Source of the DNA: DASPKM01 sp035628135
GTDB taxonomy: Bacteria; Bacteroidota; Bacteroidia; Chitinophagales; Chitinophagaceae
NCBI GenBank assembly: GCA_035628135.1
Contig: DASPKM010000014.1
Span: 62,001-126,000 of the forward strand
Length of the DNA: 64,000 nucleotides
Direction: 5' to 3'
The position numbers and the translations under genes were made by a program. Below are positions 52,948-62,128 of this stretch, in pieces (the first letter of the stretch is position 1; each line of letters opens with the position of its first letter). Below the pieces are notes generated by a model. That model saw only the letters and a program-made list of their open reading frames with translations. It did no database searches and was not told the DNA's origin.

Positions 52948-53851
52948 TGAACTGGTGAACCTGGAGCAGGCCGATATGCAACGGTTGATGATACCGGTTA
53001 CCAGCCGTACAAGCATCACGGCTAACGTGCTGAGAATAGATAAAATTCATGCCACCATCAGCGGCAATAAATGGTTCAAGCTGCGCTATGCCCTGCAGGA
53101 TGCAATAGACAACGGTATAAAAAACATACTAACGTTCGGCGGCGCTTATTCCAATCACCTGCTGGCAACGGCGTATGCTTGTGCGCGGTTGGGATTGGAC
53201 GCTGTTGGAGTTATCCGCGGCGAACGGCCCGCCACGCTTTCCGAAACACTGAGGCAATGCAGCGAACTGGGCATGCAGTTGCATTTTGTAACAAGGGAAT
53301 TGTATGCGCACAAGCGCATGCTGTACGATGAATGCGCAACGATTTTCCCTAACGCGTACCTGGTGGCGGAAGGCGGAGCAGACAGCATGGGCGTGCGTGG
53401 AGCCGCGGACATATTACAACTATCCGCTAACTACAATTATACGCATGTTTGCTGTGCCGTAGGAACGGGCGCTACGCTTGCTGGATTGCTGAATGCCATC
53501 AAGCCCCATCAATCCGTAACGGGCATAAGTGCCCTTAATATGCCCCGAAGCGACAACAGCGTTAACGAATTTATACAACGGGCAAGCGGCGGCAAAAGCA
53601 ATTACAGGATATTCTACGATTATCATTTCGGAGGATATGCACGGAAAACTACGCAGCTCCTCGATTTTATGAATTCATTCTACACACAAACAGGCATAGC
53701 AACCGATTTTGTGTACACGGCCAAATTGTTCTACGGTGTGATGGATTTAATTGAAAAAGATCAATTTCCTGCCGGCAGCCGCTTATTGATTATCCACAGT
53801 GGTGGATTACAAGGCAACAGCTCATTGCTAAAAAACAGCCTGGTTTTCTAA
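52931..53851 (+). CDS. PLP-dependent ACC deaminase / D-cysteine desulfhydrase-like enzyme
   Basis: 306 residues. Fold-type II PLP enzyme. SGNKWFKLRYAL carries the PLP Lys (about residue 50), ILTFGGAYSNHLLATAYA binds the substrate carboxylate, CCAVGTGATLAGL binds the PLP phosphate, and IHSGGLQGNSSL follows near the C-terminus. The family deaminates 1-aminocyclopropane-1-carboxylate or desulfhydrates D-cysteine. Which one cannot be told by eye. ATG 52931. Confidence 0.85.
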   Translation: MIAAINELVNLEQADMQRLMIPVTSRTSITANVLRIDKIHATISGNKWFKLRYALQDAIDNGIKNILTFGGAYSNHLLATAYACARLGLDAVGVIRGERPATLSETLRQCSELGMQLHFVTRELYAHKRMLYDECATIFPNAYLVAEGGADSMGVRGAADILQLSANYNYTHVCCAVGTGATLAGLLNAIKPHQSVTGISALNMPRSDNSVNEFIQRASGGKSNYRIFYDYHFGGYARKTTQLLDFMNSFYTQTGIATDFVYTAKLFYGVMDLIEKDQFPAGSRLLIIHSGGLQGNSSLLKNSLVF

Positions 53852-53912
53852 ATGGCAAAGTATCTTTGGACGATTGGCGAAATTTTTGCTACCCGATTAC
53901 GTTTTAATTACA

Positions 53913-54782
53913 ATGAACAGGATATTTTTTGCGGCTTTCCTCTTGATATCACAGGTTTCCACAGCTCAAAATCCTTTGCCGGAGTTTTCGGTAACTACCA
54001 GGGGCAAGGGCAAGACCATCATCGGCTGGTACAATGCTTATCCCAAAGTAACACAGATCAGCATTCAACGGTCGTTCGACAGCCTGCGCAATTACAAGAC
54101 CATACTCACCGTGCCCGATCCTACGGTGCCGCAAAACGGTTTTGTGGATGCCAAGGCTCCTACCGATTTTCAATACTACCGCCTGTTTATTGTGCTGGAT
54201 AGCGGCAAATATATTTTCACCAAACCAAAAAAGGCGTTTTGGGATACTGCCGCGGGCACTGCAGAGAGGCCTCCGCCCAGGCCACTCAATAACGGCAGGG
54301 TAATACCAGCCGATCCAATAAAAGAAAAGAATACCACGCCGGTAGAAAAAACGTTAGAACCGGAGCGCATCTTTTACGTTAAGAAATTGGACACGCTCCT
54401 TGGACAGTTATTGGAAAGTGATTTGCGGAGGCTTCGCGATTCCATTTTGCACAAAACCAAGGATACGCTTGTATTTAAAACGCTGGATACGCTGCTGATA
54501 AAGCCATTCGTGCCCAAAGAAGTGTACAAGCCTTCTTTATACGTGTTTACCGCCAGGGATGGCAATATCACCATTGCTTTGCCCGACTTCGCCAATAAAA
54601 AATATTCCATCCGCTTCTTCGAGGAAAATTCAACGCCGCTGTTCGAATTGAAACAAATAAAGGAGTCGCCGCTTACGTTGGACAAAGCGAATTTCCTGCA
54701 TGCAGGCTGGTTCCGTTTTGAGCTGTATGAAAATGGTCAGTTAAAAGAGAAGCACAGGTTTTATATTCCAAAGGATTTTTAG
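53913..54782 (+). CDS. Hypothetical secreted protein
   Basis: 289 residues from ATG 53913 with signal peptide MNRIFFAAFLLISQVSTAQ. The early part has an Ig-like strand region (KTIIGWYNAYPKVTQISIQR, followed by SFDSLRNYKTIL). A Pro/Arg/Lys-rich middle and a C-terminal strand region (NITIALPDFANKKYSIRFFE) follow. Family not recognised. Probably surface or periplasmic. Its stop overlaps the lipB stop by 3 nt (convergent). Confidence 0.72.
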   Translation: MNRIFFAAFLLISQVSTAQNPLPEFSVTTRGKGKTIIGWYNAYPKVTQISIQRSFDSLRNYKTILTVPDPTVPQNGFVDAKAPTDFQYYRLFIVLDSGKYIFTKPKKAFWDTAAGTAERPPPRPLNNGRVIPADPIKEKNTTPVEKTLEPERIFYVKKLDTLLGQLLESDLRRLRDSILHKTKDTLVFKTLDTLLIKPFVPKEVYKPSLYVFTARDGNITIALPDFANKKYSIRFFEENSTPLFELKQIKESPLTLDKANFLHAGWFRFELYENGQLKEKHRFYIPKDF

Positions 54783-55549
54783 CTATCCTTCAACCTTGCA
54801 TTGAATACTTTTTCAAAGTTGTTCTTCACTTTGTCTTTCACTTCATTCATGTCAGGCCTTCGCCCAAGTTCCTTTTGTAAAGACGTTACCTGCTTGCCTT
54901 GTATGCCGCAGGGAACAATGTAGTTGAAATAAGCGAGGTCGGTGTTTACATTGAATGCAAAACCATGCATGGTGATCCAACGGCTGCAGCGAACGCCCAT
55001 TGCGCATATCTTTCTTTCTTTTCCTTTTACCTGCGGATCGATCCACACGCCGGTTTCACCTGGTGAGCGGTCTCCTTTAATGCCATATTCCGCCAATGTA
55101 AGTATGATCACTTCCTCCAGCTCGCGCAGGTAACGGCCGATATCGGTATAAAAATGCTCGAGATCGAGAATGGGATAGCCCACTATTTGGCCGGGGCCAT
55201 GGAAGGTAATGTCTCCTCCCCTGTTGGTTTTGAAGTATTCGATATTGCGGCGGCGGCATTCTTCTTCATTGATCAAAAAATGTTTTTCATTGCCGCTCTT
55301 ACCGATGGTATATACGGGTGGATGTTCAACAAACAGCAGGTGATGCGTTGTTTGCGCGGGCCCTGTCACTACCGGTACAACGGTATATGGACCCGCTGTA
55401 TATTCATCGTTGTGCGCGGAATCGTTTGCACGGTTCATTGCAGCCGTTTTTAACTGCACATTGTGTTGCAGCAATTGCTCCTGGTATTCCCAGGCCGCAC
55501 GGTAGCTCATACTTCCAAGGTCGCGGAACATTACGGTTTGAAGGTCCAT
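54779..55549 (-). CDS. lipB: Octanoyltransferase LipB
   Basis: 256 residues. Transfers octanoate from acyl-ACP to lipoyl domains. RGGDITFHGPGQIVGYPILDL, KICAMGVRCSRWITMHGFAFN (Lys and His) and IVPCGIQGKQVTSL (catalytic Cys) are present. A poorly conserved insert of about 30 residues (NRANDSAHNDEYTAG region) follows the N-terminus. ATG 55547-55549 lies 4 nt after a strong -7 element, so the transcript may be leaderless. Confidence 0.94.
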   Translation of the reverse strand: MDLQTVMFRDLGSMSYRAAWEYQEQLLQHNVQLKTAAMNRANDSAHNDEYTAGPYTVVPVVTGPAQTTHHLLFVEHPPVYTIGKSGNEKHFLINEEECRRRNIEYFKTNRGGDITFHGPGQIVGYPILDLEHFYTDIGRYLRELEEVIILTLAEYGIKGDRSPGETGVWIDPQVKGKERKICAMGVRCSRWITMHGFAFNVNTDLAYFNYIVPCGIQGKQVTSLQKELGRRPDMNEVKDKVKNNFEKVFNARLKDS

Positions 55550-55553
55550 CGCG

Positions 55554-55584
55554 CAAAGGTAAGTTGAGATGAATAACCTATCAA
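55554..55584 (-). promoter_or_regulatory. Promoter of lipB, likely leaderless
   Basis: On the minus strand TTG (55582-55584), 20 nt, TACCTTTG (55554-55561), then 4 nt, then ATG. A near-ideal Bacteroidota promoter whose expected start site falls at or next to the start codon. Confidence 0.6.
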
Positions 55585-55629
55585 CTTATCAGCTTACCTT
55601 CGCACAACGAACTATAAACCAGCAACCAA

Positions 55630-56685
55630 ATGAAGAAAGAAGCCGAAGAGCACGAACTCGACGAACAGGGTGAGGCGGCGGAAGAGCTATATGAGCGCAT
55701 GAACCTTGTGGTAGACAAGGGGCAGGAACCGCTTCGCCTCGACAAATTCCTGGTGTCGCGGGTAGAAGGCGCTTCGCGCAACAAAGTGCAGAAGGCCATT
55801 GAATCGGGGCGCGTAACGGTAAACAGCAAGGTTGTGCCGCCCAATTACAAGATCAAACCGAAAGACGAGATCATCGTTTATTCCGATAAAGAAGTACAGG
55901 GCGAAGAAATAATACCAGAAGATATACCGCTGGACATAGTGTATGAAGACGAGGAGATCCTTATCATCAACAAACCTGTGGGATTGGTAGTTCATCCTGC
56001 CTGCGGCAATCCCAGGGGCACGCTTATCAATGGCGTTGCCCATCACCTGCAACAACAAAACAACACCATTACAGAAGACAATCTGCCCCGCTTTGGGCTG
56101 GTACACCGCATAGATAAAAACACCAGCGGATTAATGGTGCTGGCCAAAACCGAAAAAGCGGTTACGAGCCTGGCCAAACAATTTTTCGATCATACCATTA
56201 CCCGTCAATACGTGGCCCTTGCCTGGGGTGATATACAACAAGACCAGGGCACCATTGTAGCGCATGTCGGCCGGCACCAGCGTTTCCGCAAGTTGTTCGA
56301 TGCCTATCCCGAAGGTGATTACGGAAAGGATGCCACTACGCATTACAAAGTATTGGAGCGCTTCGGCTATGTAACACTGGTACAATGCGAGCTGGAAACG
56401 GGCCGTACGCACCAGATTCGCGTGCACATGAAGTACCTGGGCCACCCCTTGTTCAATGATGAGCTGTATGGAGGCGATAAGATCGTAAAGGGAACTGTGT
56501 TCAGCAAATACCGCCAGTTCGTAGAGAATTGTTTTGCCATTTGCCCCCGGCATGCGCTGCATGCGAGGACCATCGGGTTTATACATCCGGGTACTAAGGA
56601 GCCGGTTTTATTTGAAAGCAAATTGCCGGAGGATATGGAGCTGTTGATCGAGAAGTGGAGAGGATATGTAAAGCATAGGGTTTAG
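55630..56685 (+). CDS. rluD: Ribosomal large subunit pseudouridine synthase RluD-type
   Basis: 351 residues. S4 RNA-binding domain (LRLDKFLVSRVEGASRNKVQ) precedes the RsuA/RluA catalytic domain with GLVHRIDKNTSGLMVLAKT (catalytic Asp) and LETGRTHQIRVHMKYLGHPL. An acidic N-terminal extension (about 30 residues, Glu-rich) precedes the S4 domain. ATG 55630. Divergent from lipB. Terminator at 56760-56783. Confidence 0.92.
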   Translation: MKKEAEEHELDEQGEAAEELYERMNLVVDKGQEPLRLDKFLVSRVEGASRNKVQKAIESGRVTVNSKVVPPNYKIKPKDEIIVYSDKEVQGEEIIPEDIPLDIVYEDEEILIINKPVGLVVHPACGNPRGTLINGVAHHLQQQNNTITEDNLPRFGLVHRIDKNTSGLMVLAKTEKAVTSLAKQFFDHTITRQYVALAWGDIQQDQGTIVAHVGRHQRFRKLFDAYPEGDYGKDATTHYKVLERFGYVTLVQCELETGRTHQIRVHMKYLGHPLFNDELYGGDKIVKGTVFSKYRQFVENCFAICPRHALHARTIGFIHPGTKEPVLFESKLPEDMELLIEKWRGYVKHRV

Positions 56686-56759
56686 GTATGGTCAGGCTTT
56701 AGCAATATTAGATCCCGTTAGGGCACAGATTTAATATAGGATTGAAGAGATAAAGACCG

Positions 56760-56783
56760 ATCGGCTTGCGCCGATTTTTTTTT
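56760..56783 (+). terminator. Rho-independent terminator of rluD
   Basis: A perfect 6-bp GC-rich stem (56760-56765 with 56770-56775) has a TTGC loop and is followed by nine T (56775-56783). Confidence 0.78.
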
Positions 56784-56826
56784 AGAACAAGCCAATGAAT
56801 TAGGAGGACGCAGGCCTGAAATTGAA

Positions 56827-56861
56827 AATAAAAAATCCCGGATCATTACAATCCGGGATTT
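56827..56861 (-). terminator. Rho-independent terminator of gene 56941-57603
   Basis: A perfect 11-bp stem (56833-56843 with 56851-56861), followed on the minus strand by TTTATTTTC. Confidence 0.75.
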
Positions 56862-56879
56862 AATCCTATAAATTCTGTA

Positions 56880-56942
56880 TATACGTTAATCAGTATAATT
56901 CTAATCTGTGTAATCCGTCCATCAGTCTTAGAATCTGTGCTT
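56880..56942. repeat. AATCTGYG short-word array (class A, copy 2)
   Basis: Plus-strand text AATCTGTGTAATCC, then GTCTTAGAATCTGTGCTT. On the minus strand CACAGATT begins right after the stop codon of the outer-membrane protein gene. It aligns with the array at 1088-1170 (AATCTGYGYAATCC ... CTTARAATCTGTGCTT). Confidence 0.6.
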
Positions 56943-57603
56943 ACCTGGCAGTGATCGGCAAACCGGGCAAGGCCTTCCGTTTACCAGTAGCATCACCATT
57001 ATTATTCTTCTTGAACATGCTTCCCATAATTCCGATGCTATGGTAAAAATGATAATTGGCTGTTTCGGTTACAGGTATCCTGTACTGTGAGTTGATAACA
57101 AGATATGCTTCGTCAAAAAAGTTCAGTTGCAATCCTACACCGGCCGGCAGGTACGCGCCGTAATACACGCCGTATTTAGAAAATCCCGCACCCAAAGAAA
57201 TGGTAGGTATCACCCAGTAACGGTCAGTGAACATTTTACCAACTACTGAAGCATCTATTTCCAGCAAAAATTTATCCGAGCCGGAAGCAGGCCTGTTCTG
57301 CAAAGGATAATCCACAAATGAACCCGAAGCAGTAACAGTATAATCCAGATGGTTCGAAATACCCTTTATGTACACGATCGCAAGACCGGGAGACATTTCC
57401 TTGATCTTGCCGAATTTTTTATCCAGGAAAACGGAACCGAGGGAACCTGAACGGATATTCGCAGCGCTTTCATAATCGTTCAGGAAAAACTGAACGCCTA
57501 TCGCCGCCGGCCTTGTATAATCTGGAGTAGTAGATTGAAGAGTTTGACCGAGAGCACATACGGACAAGAGCATGCAGGCCAATGCACCGTAGATTTTCTG
57601 CAT
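56941..57603 (-). CDS. Hypothetical outer-membrane barrel-like protein
   Basis: 220 residues with signal peptide MQKIYGALACMLLSVCALGQ. Strand-rich mature part (AAIGVQFFLNDYESAANI, HLDYTVTASGSFVDYPLQ, TISLGAGFSKYGVYYGAYLP), then a disordered tail (KKNNNGDATGKRK). Probably an outer-membrane protein of unknown role. ATG 57601-57603. Confidence 0.7.
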   Translation of the reverse strand: MQKIYGALACMLLSVCALGQTLQSTTPDYTRPAAIGVQFFLNDYESAANIRSGSLGSVFLDKKFGKIKEMSPGLAIVYIKGISNHLDYTVTASGSFVDYPLQNRPASGSDKFLLEIDASVVGKMFTDRYWVIPTISLGAGFSKYGVYYGAYLPAGVGLQLNFFDEAYLVINSQYRIPVTETANYHFYHSIGIMGSMFKKNNNGDATGKRKALPGLPITAR

Positions 57604-57661
57604 AAGTAGTTAGTTTAAGTGAACGTGTACAAAAATAAAGGGTACAAGTTAATTCAGAAAA

Positions 57662-58111
57662 TTATTTATCCACCATACTTACTTCTTTTTCAATGCGTTT
57701 CTTTTTGCCCAGCACCTCTACTTTCACACGCGTAAGGCCTTTTTTAGTATAGCCCAGCATCATTGCCGCGGCCAGGCTTAGGTCTACCAGCCGCGTATTG
57801 CGGTGATGCAACCGGTCGTTCACGCGCACCACTACCGTTTTCTTATTGCTTAAATTGGTCACGCGTATCCATGTGCCAAAAGGAAGCGCGTTGTGCGCCG
57901 CCGTTAATTTGGAACTATCGTACCGTTCGCCGGTGGCGGTAGGCTTGCCATTGAATTTATTGGAGTAAAAGCTCGCAATGCCATATTGAATGGATGCAGT
58001 GCGGCCCGCCGTGTCGCGAGGGGCCGGTTTATGCGCAATTGCGGTTGTTTGCGCATACGTGCCAGGTGTGCCGGCCCAAAGCAGGGCCATTAAGAATACT
58101 GGTTTTTTCAT
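57662..58111 (-). CDS. RlpA-like (septal) lytic transglycosylase domain protein
   Basis: 149 residues with signal peptide MKKPVFLMALLWAGTPGTYAQ. Double-psi beta-barrel motifs are present: GIASFYSNKFNGKPTATGER, LTAAHNALPFGTWIRVTNL and VVVRVNDRLHHRNTRLVDLS (Asp of NDR). The SPOR domain found in full-length RlpA is absent. ATG 58109-58111, 7 nt after the L,D-transpeptidase stop. Likely acts on denuded glycan strands in the periplasm. Confidence 0.85.
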   Translation of the reverse strand: MKKPVFLMALLWAGTPGTYAQTTAIAHKPAPRDTAGRTASIQYGIASFYSNKFNGKPTATGERYDSSKLTAAHNALPFGTWIRVTNLSNKKTVVVRVNDRLHHRNTRLVDLSLAAAMMLGYTKKGLTRVKVEVLGKKKRIEKEVSMVDK

Positions 58112-58118
58112 AAGAGGA

Positions 58119-59819
58119 TCAATCGAGGGTTTTGCCAGCAAAATACTTGTCGGCTAAAACCCTGTCTTGCTTATAAATATCTTCAAAAAAATTCAATTTT
58201 CCACCTTTTCCTTCACACGTAAAATACCGGATGTATACGGGTACTTTCTGAAACCCCGAGACAACGTGCTTTTCCTGCCTTTTTATCCAGGTCTGCAAAG
58301 AGTCAACAGGGTATTTATCCTGTACATTCCGTACTAAGAACCTGGCCAGCTGGTCCCACTCCTTTACACGCACACAACCATGGCTTAGAGCGCGTTGCGA
58401 CTTGCTGAACAGCCACCTGGCATTGGTATCGTGCAGGTAAACGCTGTACTTGTTCCTGAAATTGAACTTGATAACCCCAAGCGAATTGTTATCCCCTTCC
58501 CTTTGCTTTAACAGGTAGGGAAAATTGGTCTTGCTTAGCTTTTTCCAGTCTATCTGCGCAGGGTCCAGCACACTGTCGTTCTTGTCTACCACCATCAGAT
58601 TTTCCTTGGCCAGGTAACCGATATTCTTCTTGATTTGCGGCAGCATTTCCTTGAATATTATGCTGTATGGCACCGTCCACTGCGGGTAGGTAATGAAGTT
58701 CGTGATGTCGCTCTTGAGCAATGGCGTAGATGTTTTAGGCGTACCCACTATTACACGCGACTCCATTTCAACGTAGCCACTATCCCACACCGTTAGCATA
58801 AACGAAGGCAGGTTTACCCATATATAAGTTAAAGGCATGGTATCGGGCAAATGCTTGTACCGGTCCATGTTAATGGCAATTGCCTTGAACCTTTCCTGGT
58901 CGGTCATATTCAGGCTGCTCACCAGGCTTTCGCTCGCTTTGCCCGTCACCTTCATCTTTTTCGACTGCTGGTATTTGCGTATGGCCGCGGCGAGCATGGC
59001 CGTATCGGGATTTGCTGTCAAGGTATCGAGCAATTGCTCTTCATATAATCGCTGGTTGAGGGATTTGTAAAAAGCGATTGAATCCTTATAAGGCCAGGAC
59101 AGGCGCGTGTATTGGATCAATCTTGCCGAATCGAGAAACAATGGCAGGTATGCTTTCAACGAATCATAACCCGCATGGTTAGGCTCCAGTGATTGCAATA
59201 CTTCATTCACTTGCCTTGACTGAATGGCAGATTGCAGTTGTTGCAGGAAAAACGAATCGGTCAGTACGGAATCCGTTCTAAGCGTGGTGCTGTCTTTCGG
59301 CAAACGGCCATGCTTAAGGTCTTTTACCAGCGAAAAGAAATAGTTGGTGAGCATCAGGTCGTGGCGGGCCCATAATGCTGCATCCTTTTGTGCAAGCGTA
59401 TCGCCTTCCATTTGCTGGCGCATGTTGCGCAATTGGTAATAGCCATAATCCTGCGGGAACAGGCCATACAATTTTGCATTGGTAATAAAGGAATACAGGT
59501 TATCGGCTATGCGGTTGGTTTGGCCCTTAAGGCTCCAGATCAACTGATGCTGGTTCTCCTTGTAAATGGCATTGGCGAGCTTTATATGCTCCAGGTATAG
59601 GGAATCGTTCAGGACGCCCTTGTTTTCAAGGGCATAACCCAGGTTATCCTTTAAATTCCTGCTGGTACGCACTTCCCAGGCCTCTTCTTTTTCCACAATG
59701 TCGTGTGCTGGGGGCTTCACCCTATTCTGGCAAGCTGGTAATATGGCCAACAATGCCAGGGATAGGATAAACACTTGTACGATCCGGGTTATATTCCTTA
59801 ATATCAAAGGGGTTTTCAT
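58119..59819 (-). CDS. L,D-transpeptidase (YcbB-type) lipoprotein
   Basis: 566 residues. Lipobox signal (FILSLALLAILPACQN, Cys about residue 30). The C-terminal YkuD catalytic domain has RALSHGCVRVKEW (His and catalytic Cys), with SRVIVGTPKTSTPLL before it. Peptidoglycan 3-3 cross-links or protein attachment are the known activities. The N-terminal half carries helical PG-binding-like segments. Upstream gene of the RlpA-like gene in the same unit. ATG 59817-59819. Divergent from the VanX-like gene with 64 nt between starts. Confidence 0.9.
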   Translation of the reverse strand: MKTPLILRNITRIVQVFILSLALLAILPACQNRVKPPAHDIVEKEEAWEVRTSRNLKDNLGYALENKGVLNDSLYLEHIKLANAIYKENQHQLIWSLKGQTNRIADNLYSFITNAKLYGLFPQDYGYYQLRNMRQQMEGDTLAQKDAALWARHDLMLTNYFFSLVKDLKHGRLPKDSTTLRTDSVLTDSFFLQQLQSAIQSRQVNEVLQSLEPNHAGYDSLKAYLPLFLDSARLIQYTRLSWPYKDSIAFYKSLNQRLYEEQLLDTLTANPDTAMLAAAIRKYQQSKKMKVTGKASESLVSSLNMTDQERFKAIAINMDRYKHLPDTMPLTYIWVNLPSFMLTVWDSGYVEMESRVIVGTPKTSTPLLKSDITNFITYPQWTVPYSIIFKEMLPQIKKNIGYLAKENLMVVDKNDSVLDPAQIDWKKLSKTNFPYLLKQREGDNNSLGVIKFNFRNKYSVYLHDTNARWLFSKSQRALSHGCVRVKEWDQLARFLVRNVQDKYPVDSLQTWIKRQEKHVVSGFQKVPVYIRYFTCEGKGGKLNFFEDIYKQDRVLADKYFAGKTLD

Positions 59820-59883
59820 GAATATTTATATCTTCCGTATAGATGTAGTTCCCGTATAGTTCGTTGCAATTTAACCCAATATA

Positions 59884-60603
59884 ATGCAAGGCTTTAAATT
59901 ATCATTAGTATTATCACTCATACTGTGCATCGATTTTTCCACACTTGCACAGGAAATTCCCGTTAACAAATACGGAGTTGCCGTTATAAAAGAGCCTGTG
60001 ACCTATATCGGCACGGTAAGGGCAGACAGCTCTAAAAAAATGGTGGAGCTGACATCCATGGTACCGGGGCTGGTGTACGATCTGCGGTACGCTACCCGCA
60101 ATAATTTCATGAAAACGCGCATGTACCCGGCTAACACCCGGCATACTTTTATGCGCTTGCCCGCCGCTAAAGCCCTGGCACAGGTACAATCCAGGATGAA
60201 TGCACAAGGATATGGATTAAAAGTCTGGGATGCTTACCGCCCTTATTCCGTTACCGAACGGTTTTGGGAAATGATCAGGGATGAAAGGTATGTGGCCAAT
60301 CCCGCCAAAGCGAGTGGACACAATCGTGGCCTCGCAATAGACCTTACCATTATTGAGCTGTCTACCGGCAAAGAGCTGGACATGGGCACCGGCTTCGATA
60401 ACTTTACAGACACTGCGCATCACAACTTTACCAAACTAAGCACGCAGGTATTGCAAAACCGAAAGCTGCTGAAAGACGCCATGGAAAGCAGCGGGTTTAT
60501 TGCGTTTGAATCGGAATGGTGGCACTATAGCTTTCCCAATACGCGCAATTATGAGCCGTTGGACATACCGTTTAAAAGACTGCGCAAACTCCAGGTAAGA
60601 TGA
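59884..60603 (+). CDS. D-alanyl-D-alanine dipeptidase (VanX-like, M15D)
   Basis: 239 residues with signal peptide MQGFKLSLVLSLILCIDFSTLAQ. Zinc-site motifs are SGHNRGLAIDL (His, Asp) and SEWWHY (His), with the M15D LRYATRNNFMKTR region earlier. Cleaves free D-Ala-D-Ala, usually in the envelope as a recycling or remodelling activity in Bacteroidota. No vancomycin-resistance partners (VanH, VanA) are in the window, so a resistance role is not supported. ATG 59884. Confidence 0.88.
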   Translation: MQGFKLSLVLSLILCIDFSTLAQEIPVNKYGVAVIKEPVTYIGTVRADSSKKMVELTSMVPGLVYDLRYATRNNFMKTRMYPANTRHTFMRLPAAKALAQVQSRMNAQGYGLKVWDAYRPYSVTERFWEMIRDERYVANPAKASGHNRGLAIDLTIIELSTGKELDMGTGFDNFTDTAHHNFTKLSTQVLQNRKLLKDAMESSGFIAFESEWWHYSFPNTRNYEPLDIPFKRLRKLQVR

Positions 60604-60689
60604 GCCTGTTATCGTAAAATATATTTCGGGCTGCCTGCTTAAAATCGTACATTAGGATAGACTTGATAAACCTTATCTAAATCCATTGT

Positions 60690-61127
60690 ATGGCGGAACT
60701 CTATCGTTCTGCGCACCAGTGCATCGAGTATTATCCTGAGCACTCGATGATCAAACGGGTGTTATCGGGCATTGCTGAAAATGCAAATTGGCCCGCCTTC
60801 CAGGTCGAGTGCCTGGAATATGCAAGCATAGTACGCGTTTACAAACCACAATACATTCTCTCCGACGCAAGGAAATTCCAGATAATCATGCTGAAAGAAA
60901 TGCAGGATTGGGTCAATGACAATTTGATTAATGTTTTCAACGAGATCATGCTGCAAAAATGCGCCATCATTATTCCACCGCAATTCCTTCACCAGTTAGG
61001 CATTGAACAAACCATCGAAGCAAATCCGGACAATGCATTCGAAGTGCAGTATTTTGAAAATGAGGAAGACGCAATAGAGTGGTTGAAAAGCGGGAAGAAA
61101 TATCAAGTCTATAAACTGGAATTGTAG
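60690..61127 (+). CDS. Hypothetical soluble protein (SpoIIAA/STAS-like fold possible)
   Basis: 145 residues from ATG 60690. Alternating strands and helices (SIVRVYKPQYILSDARKFQI, MQDWVNDNLINVFNEIM, KCAIIIPPQFLHQLGIEQ, YFENEEDAIEWLKSGKK) resemble the SpoIIAA/STAS-like proteins of Bacteroidota. No signal peptide or enzyme motif. The C-terminus overlaps the convergent aroC end by 19 nt. Confidence 0.65.
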   Translation: MAELYRSAHQCIEYYPEHSMIKRVLSGIAENANWPAFQVECLEYASIVRVYKPQYILSDARKFQIIMLKEMQDWVNDNLINVFNEIMLQKCAIIIPPQFLHQLGIEQTIEANPDNAFEVQYFENEEDAIEWLKSGKKYQVYKLEL

Positions 61128-62122
61128 ATCCTGCCGATCTTTCCTTCCAGCATCATCAGGTCGGTAAGCGCTATCGCCGTTACGGCTTCCAGCACCACCG
61201 GCACGCGCAGCGCGATGCAAAGGTCATGACGGCCTTTTACTGAAAATGGCTCCACGTTGCCCGTTTCCCAATTAAGCGTATGCTGTTCTTTAGGCGTGGA
61301 AGATGTTGGCTTAATAGCAATGCGGAAAACAATTTCATTGCCATTGGTAACGCCGCCTACCACGCCGCCTGCATGATTGGTGGTGGTTCTTCCATTGGCG
61401 TTCTCGATAGCATCATTGTGCTGGCTGCCGAACATTCTGGCAGCAGCGAAACCCGTCCCGAACTCGATGCCGCGCACCGCCGGAATGGCAAACACCGCAT
61501 GACTCAATACGGATTCCACTGAATCAAAAAAAGGCTCACCCAATCCTATAGGTAATCCATTGGCCCTGCACTCTATAATTCCACCTACCGAATCTTTTGC
61601 GTCTATCGCTTTCTGCAACCCCCTCTCTTTTCCCCCTTCGCCTCCTTCTCCTCCTATCTCCGTAATAGTTGCCACGATGCTTACATCGCGCAGCAATTTC
61701 TTTGCTACTACTCCCGCGGCCACCATGCACAACGTAAGCCTTCCGCTGAAATGCCCCCCGCCGCGGTAATCTTCATTGCCCGCAAATTTTTTATTGGCCA
61801 CAAAATCCGCATGGCCGGGGCGCGGAACTGCGCGCTGCTTTTCATAATCGCCCGACCGCGTGTTCTTATTCTCGAATAAAATGGTGATAGGAGCGCCGGT
61901 GGTTTTATAGTTGAAGATGCCGCTCTTGAAAATGGGCAGGTCTTCTTCCTGACGCGGAGTGGTGCCTTTTTGTGTGCCGCCTTTTCTCCGTTCGATGTCT
62001 GTAAGAAAATCATCTACCGTCAATGGCAAGCCTGCTGGACAACCATCGATGACGATACCCACGCTTTCGCCGTGCGATTCGCCGAAGATATGCAAGCGGA
62101 ACAACCGGCCGAATGAATTCAT
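61109..62122 (-). CDS. aroC: Chorismate synthase
   Basis: 337 residues. Converts EPSP to chorismate using reduced FMN, the last shikimate step. Motifs: MNSFGRLFRLHIFGESHG, RRKGGTQKGTTPRQE, RPGHADFVANKKF, RGGGHFSGRLT and HNDAIENANGRTTTNHAGG (usually near the C-terminus as the flavin-site region). A little shorter than E. coli AroC (361). ATG 62120-62122. It follows aroA with a 6-nt gap, so aroB-aroA-aroC form one operon. Confidence 0.95.
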   Translation of the reverse strand: MNSFGRLFRLHIFGESHGESVGIVIDGCPAGLPLTVDDFLTDIERRKGGTQKGTTPRQEEDLPIFKSGIFNYKTTGAPITILFENKNTRSGDYEKQRAVPRPGHADFVANKKFAGNEDYRGGGHFSGRLTLCMVAAGVVAKKLLRDVSIVATITEIGGEGGEGGKERGLQKAIDAKDSVGGIIECRANGLPIGLGEPFFDSVESVLSHAVFAIPAVRGIEFGTGFAAARMFGSQHNDAIENANGRTTTNHAGGVVGGVTNGNEIVFRIAIKPTSSTPKEQHTLNWETGNVEPFSVKGRHDLCIALRVPVVLEAVTAIALTDLMMLEGKIGRIYNSSL

Positions 62123-62128
62123 AATGGA

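Noticed and set aside
59884..60603. Vancomycin-resistance gene
   Set aside because: VanX-type dipeptidases are common in Bacteroidota cell-wall metabolism, and no VanA, VanH, VanR or VanS genes are near.
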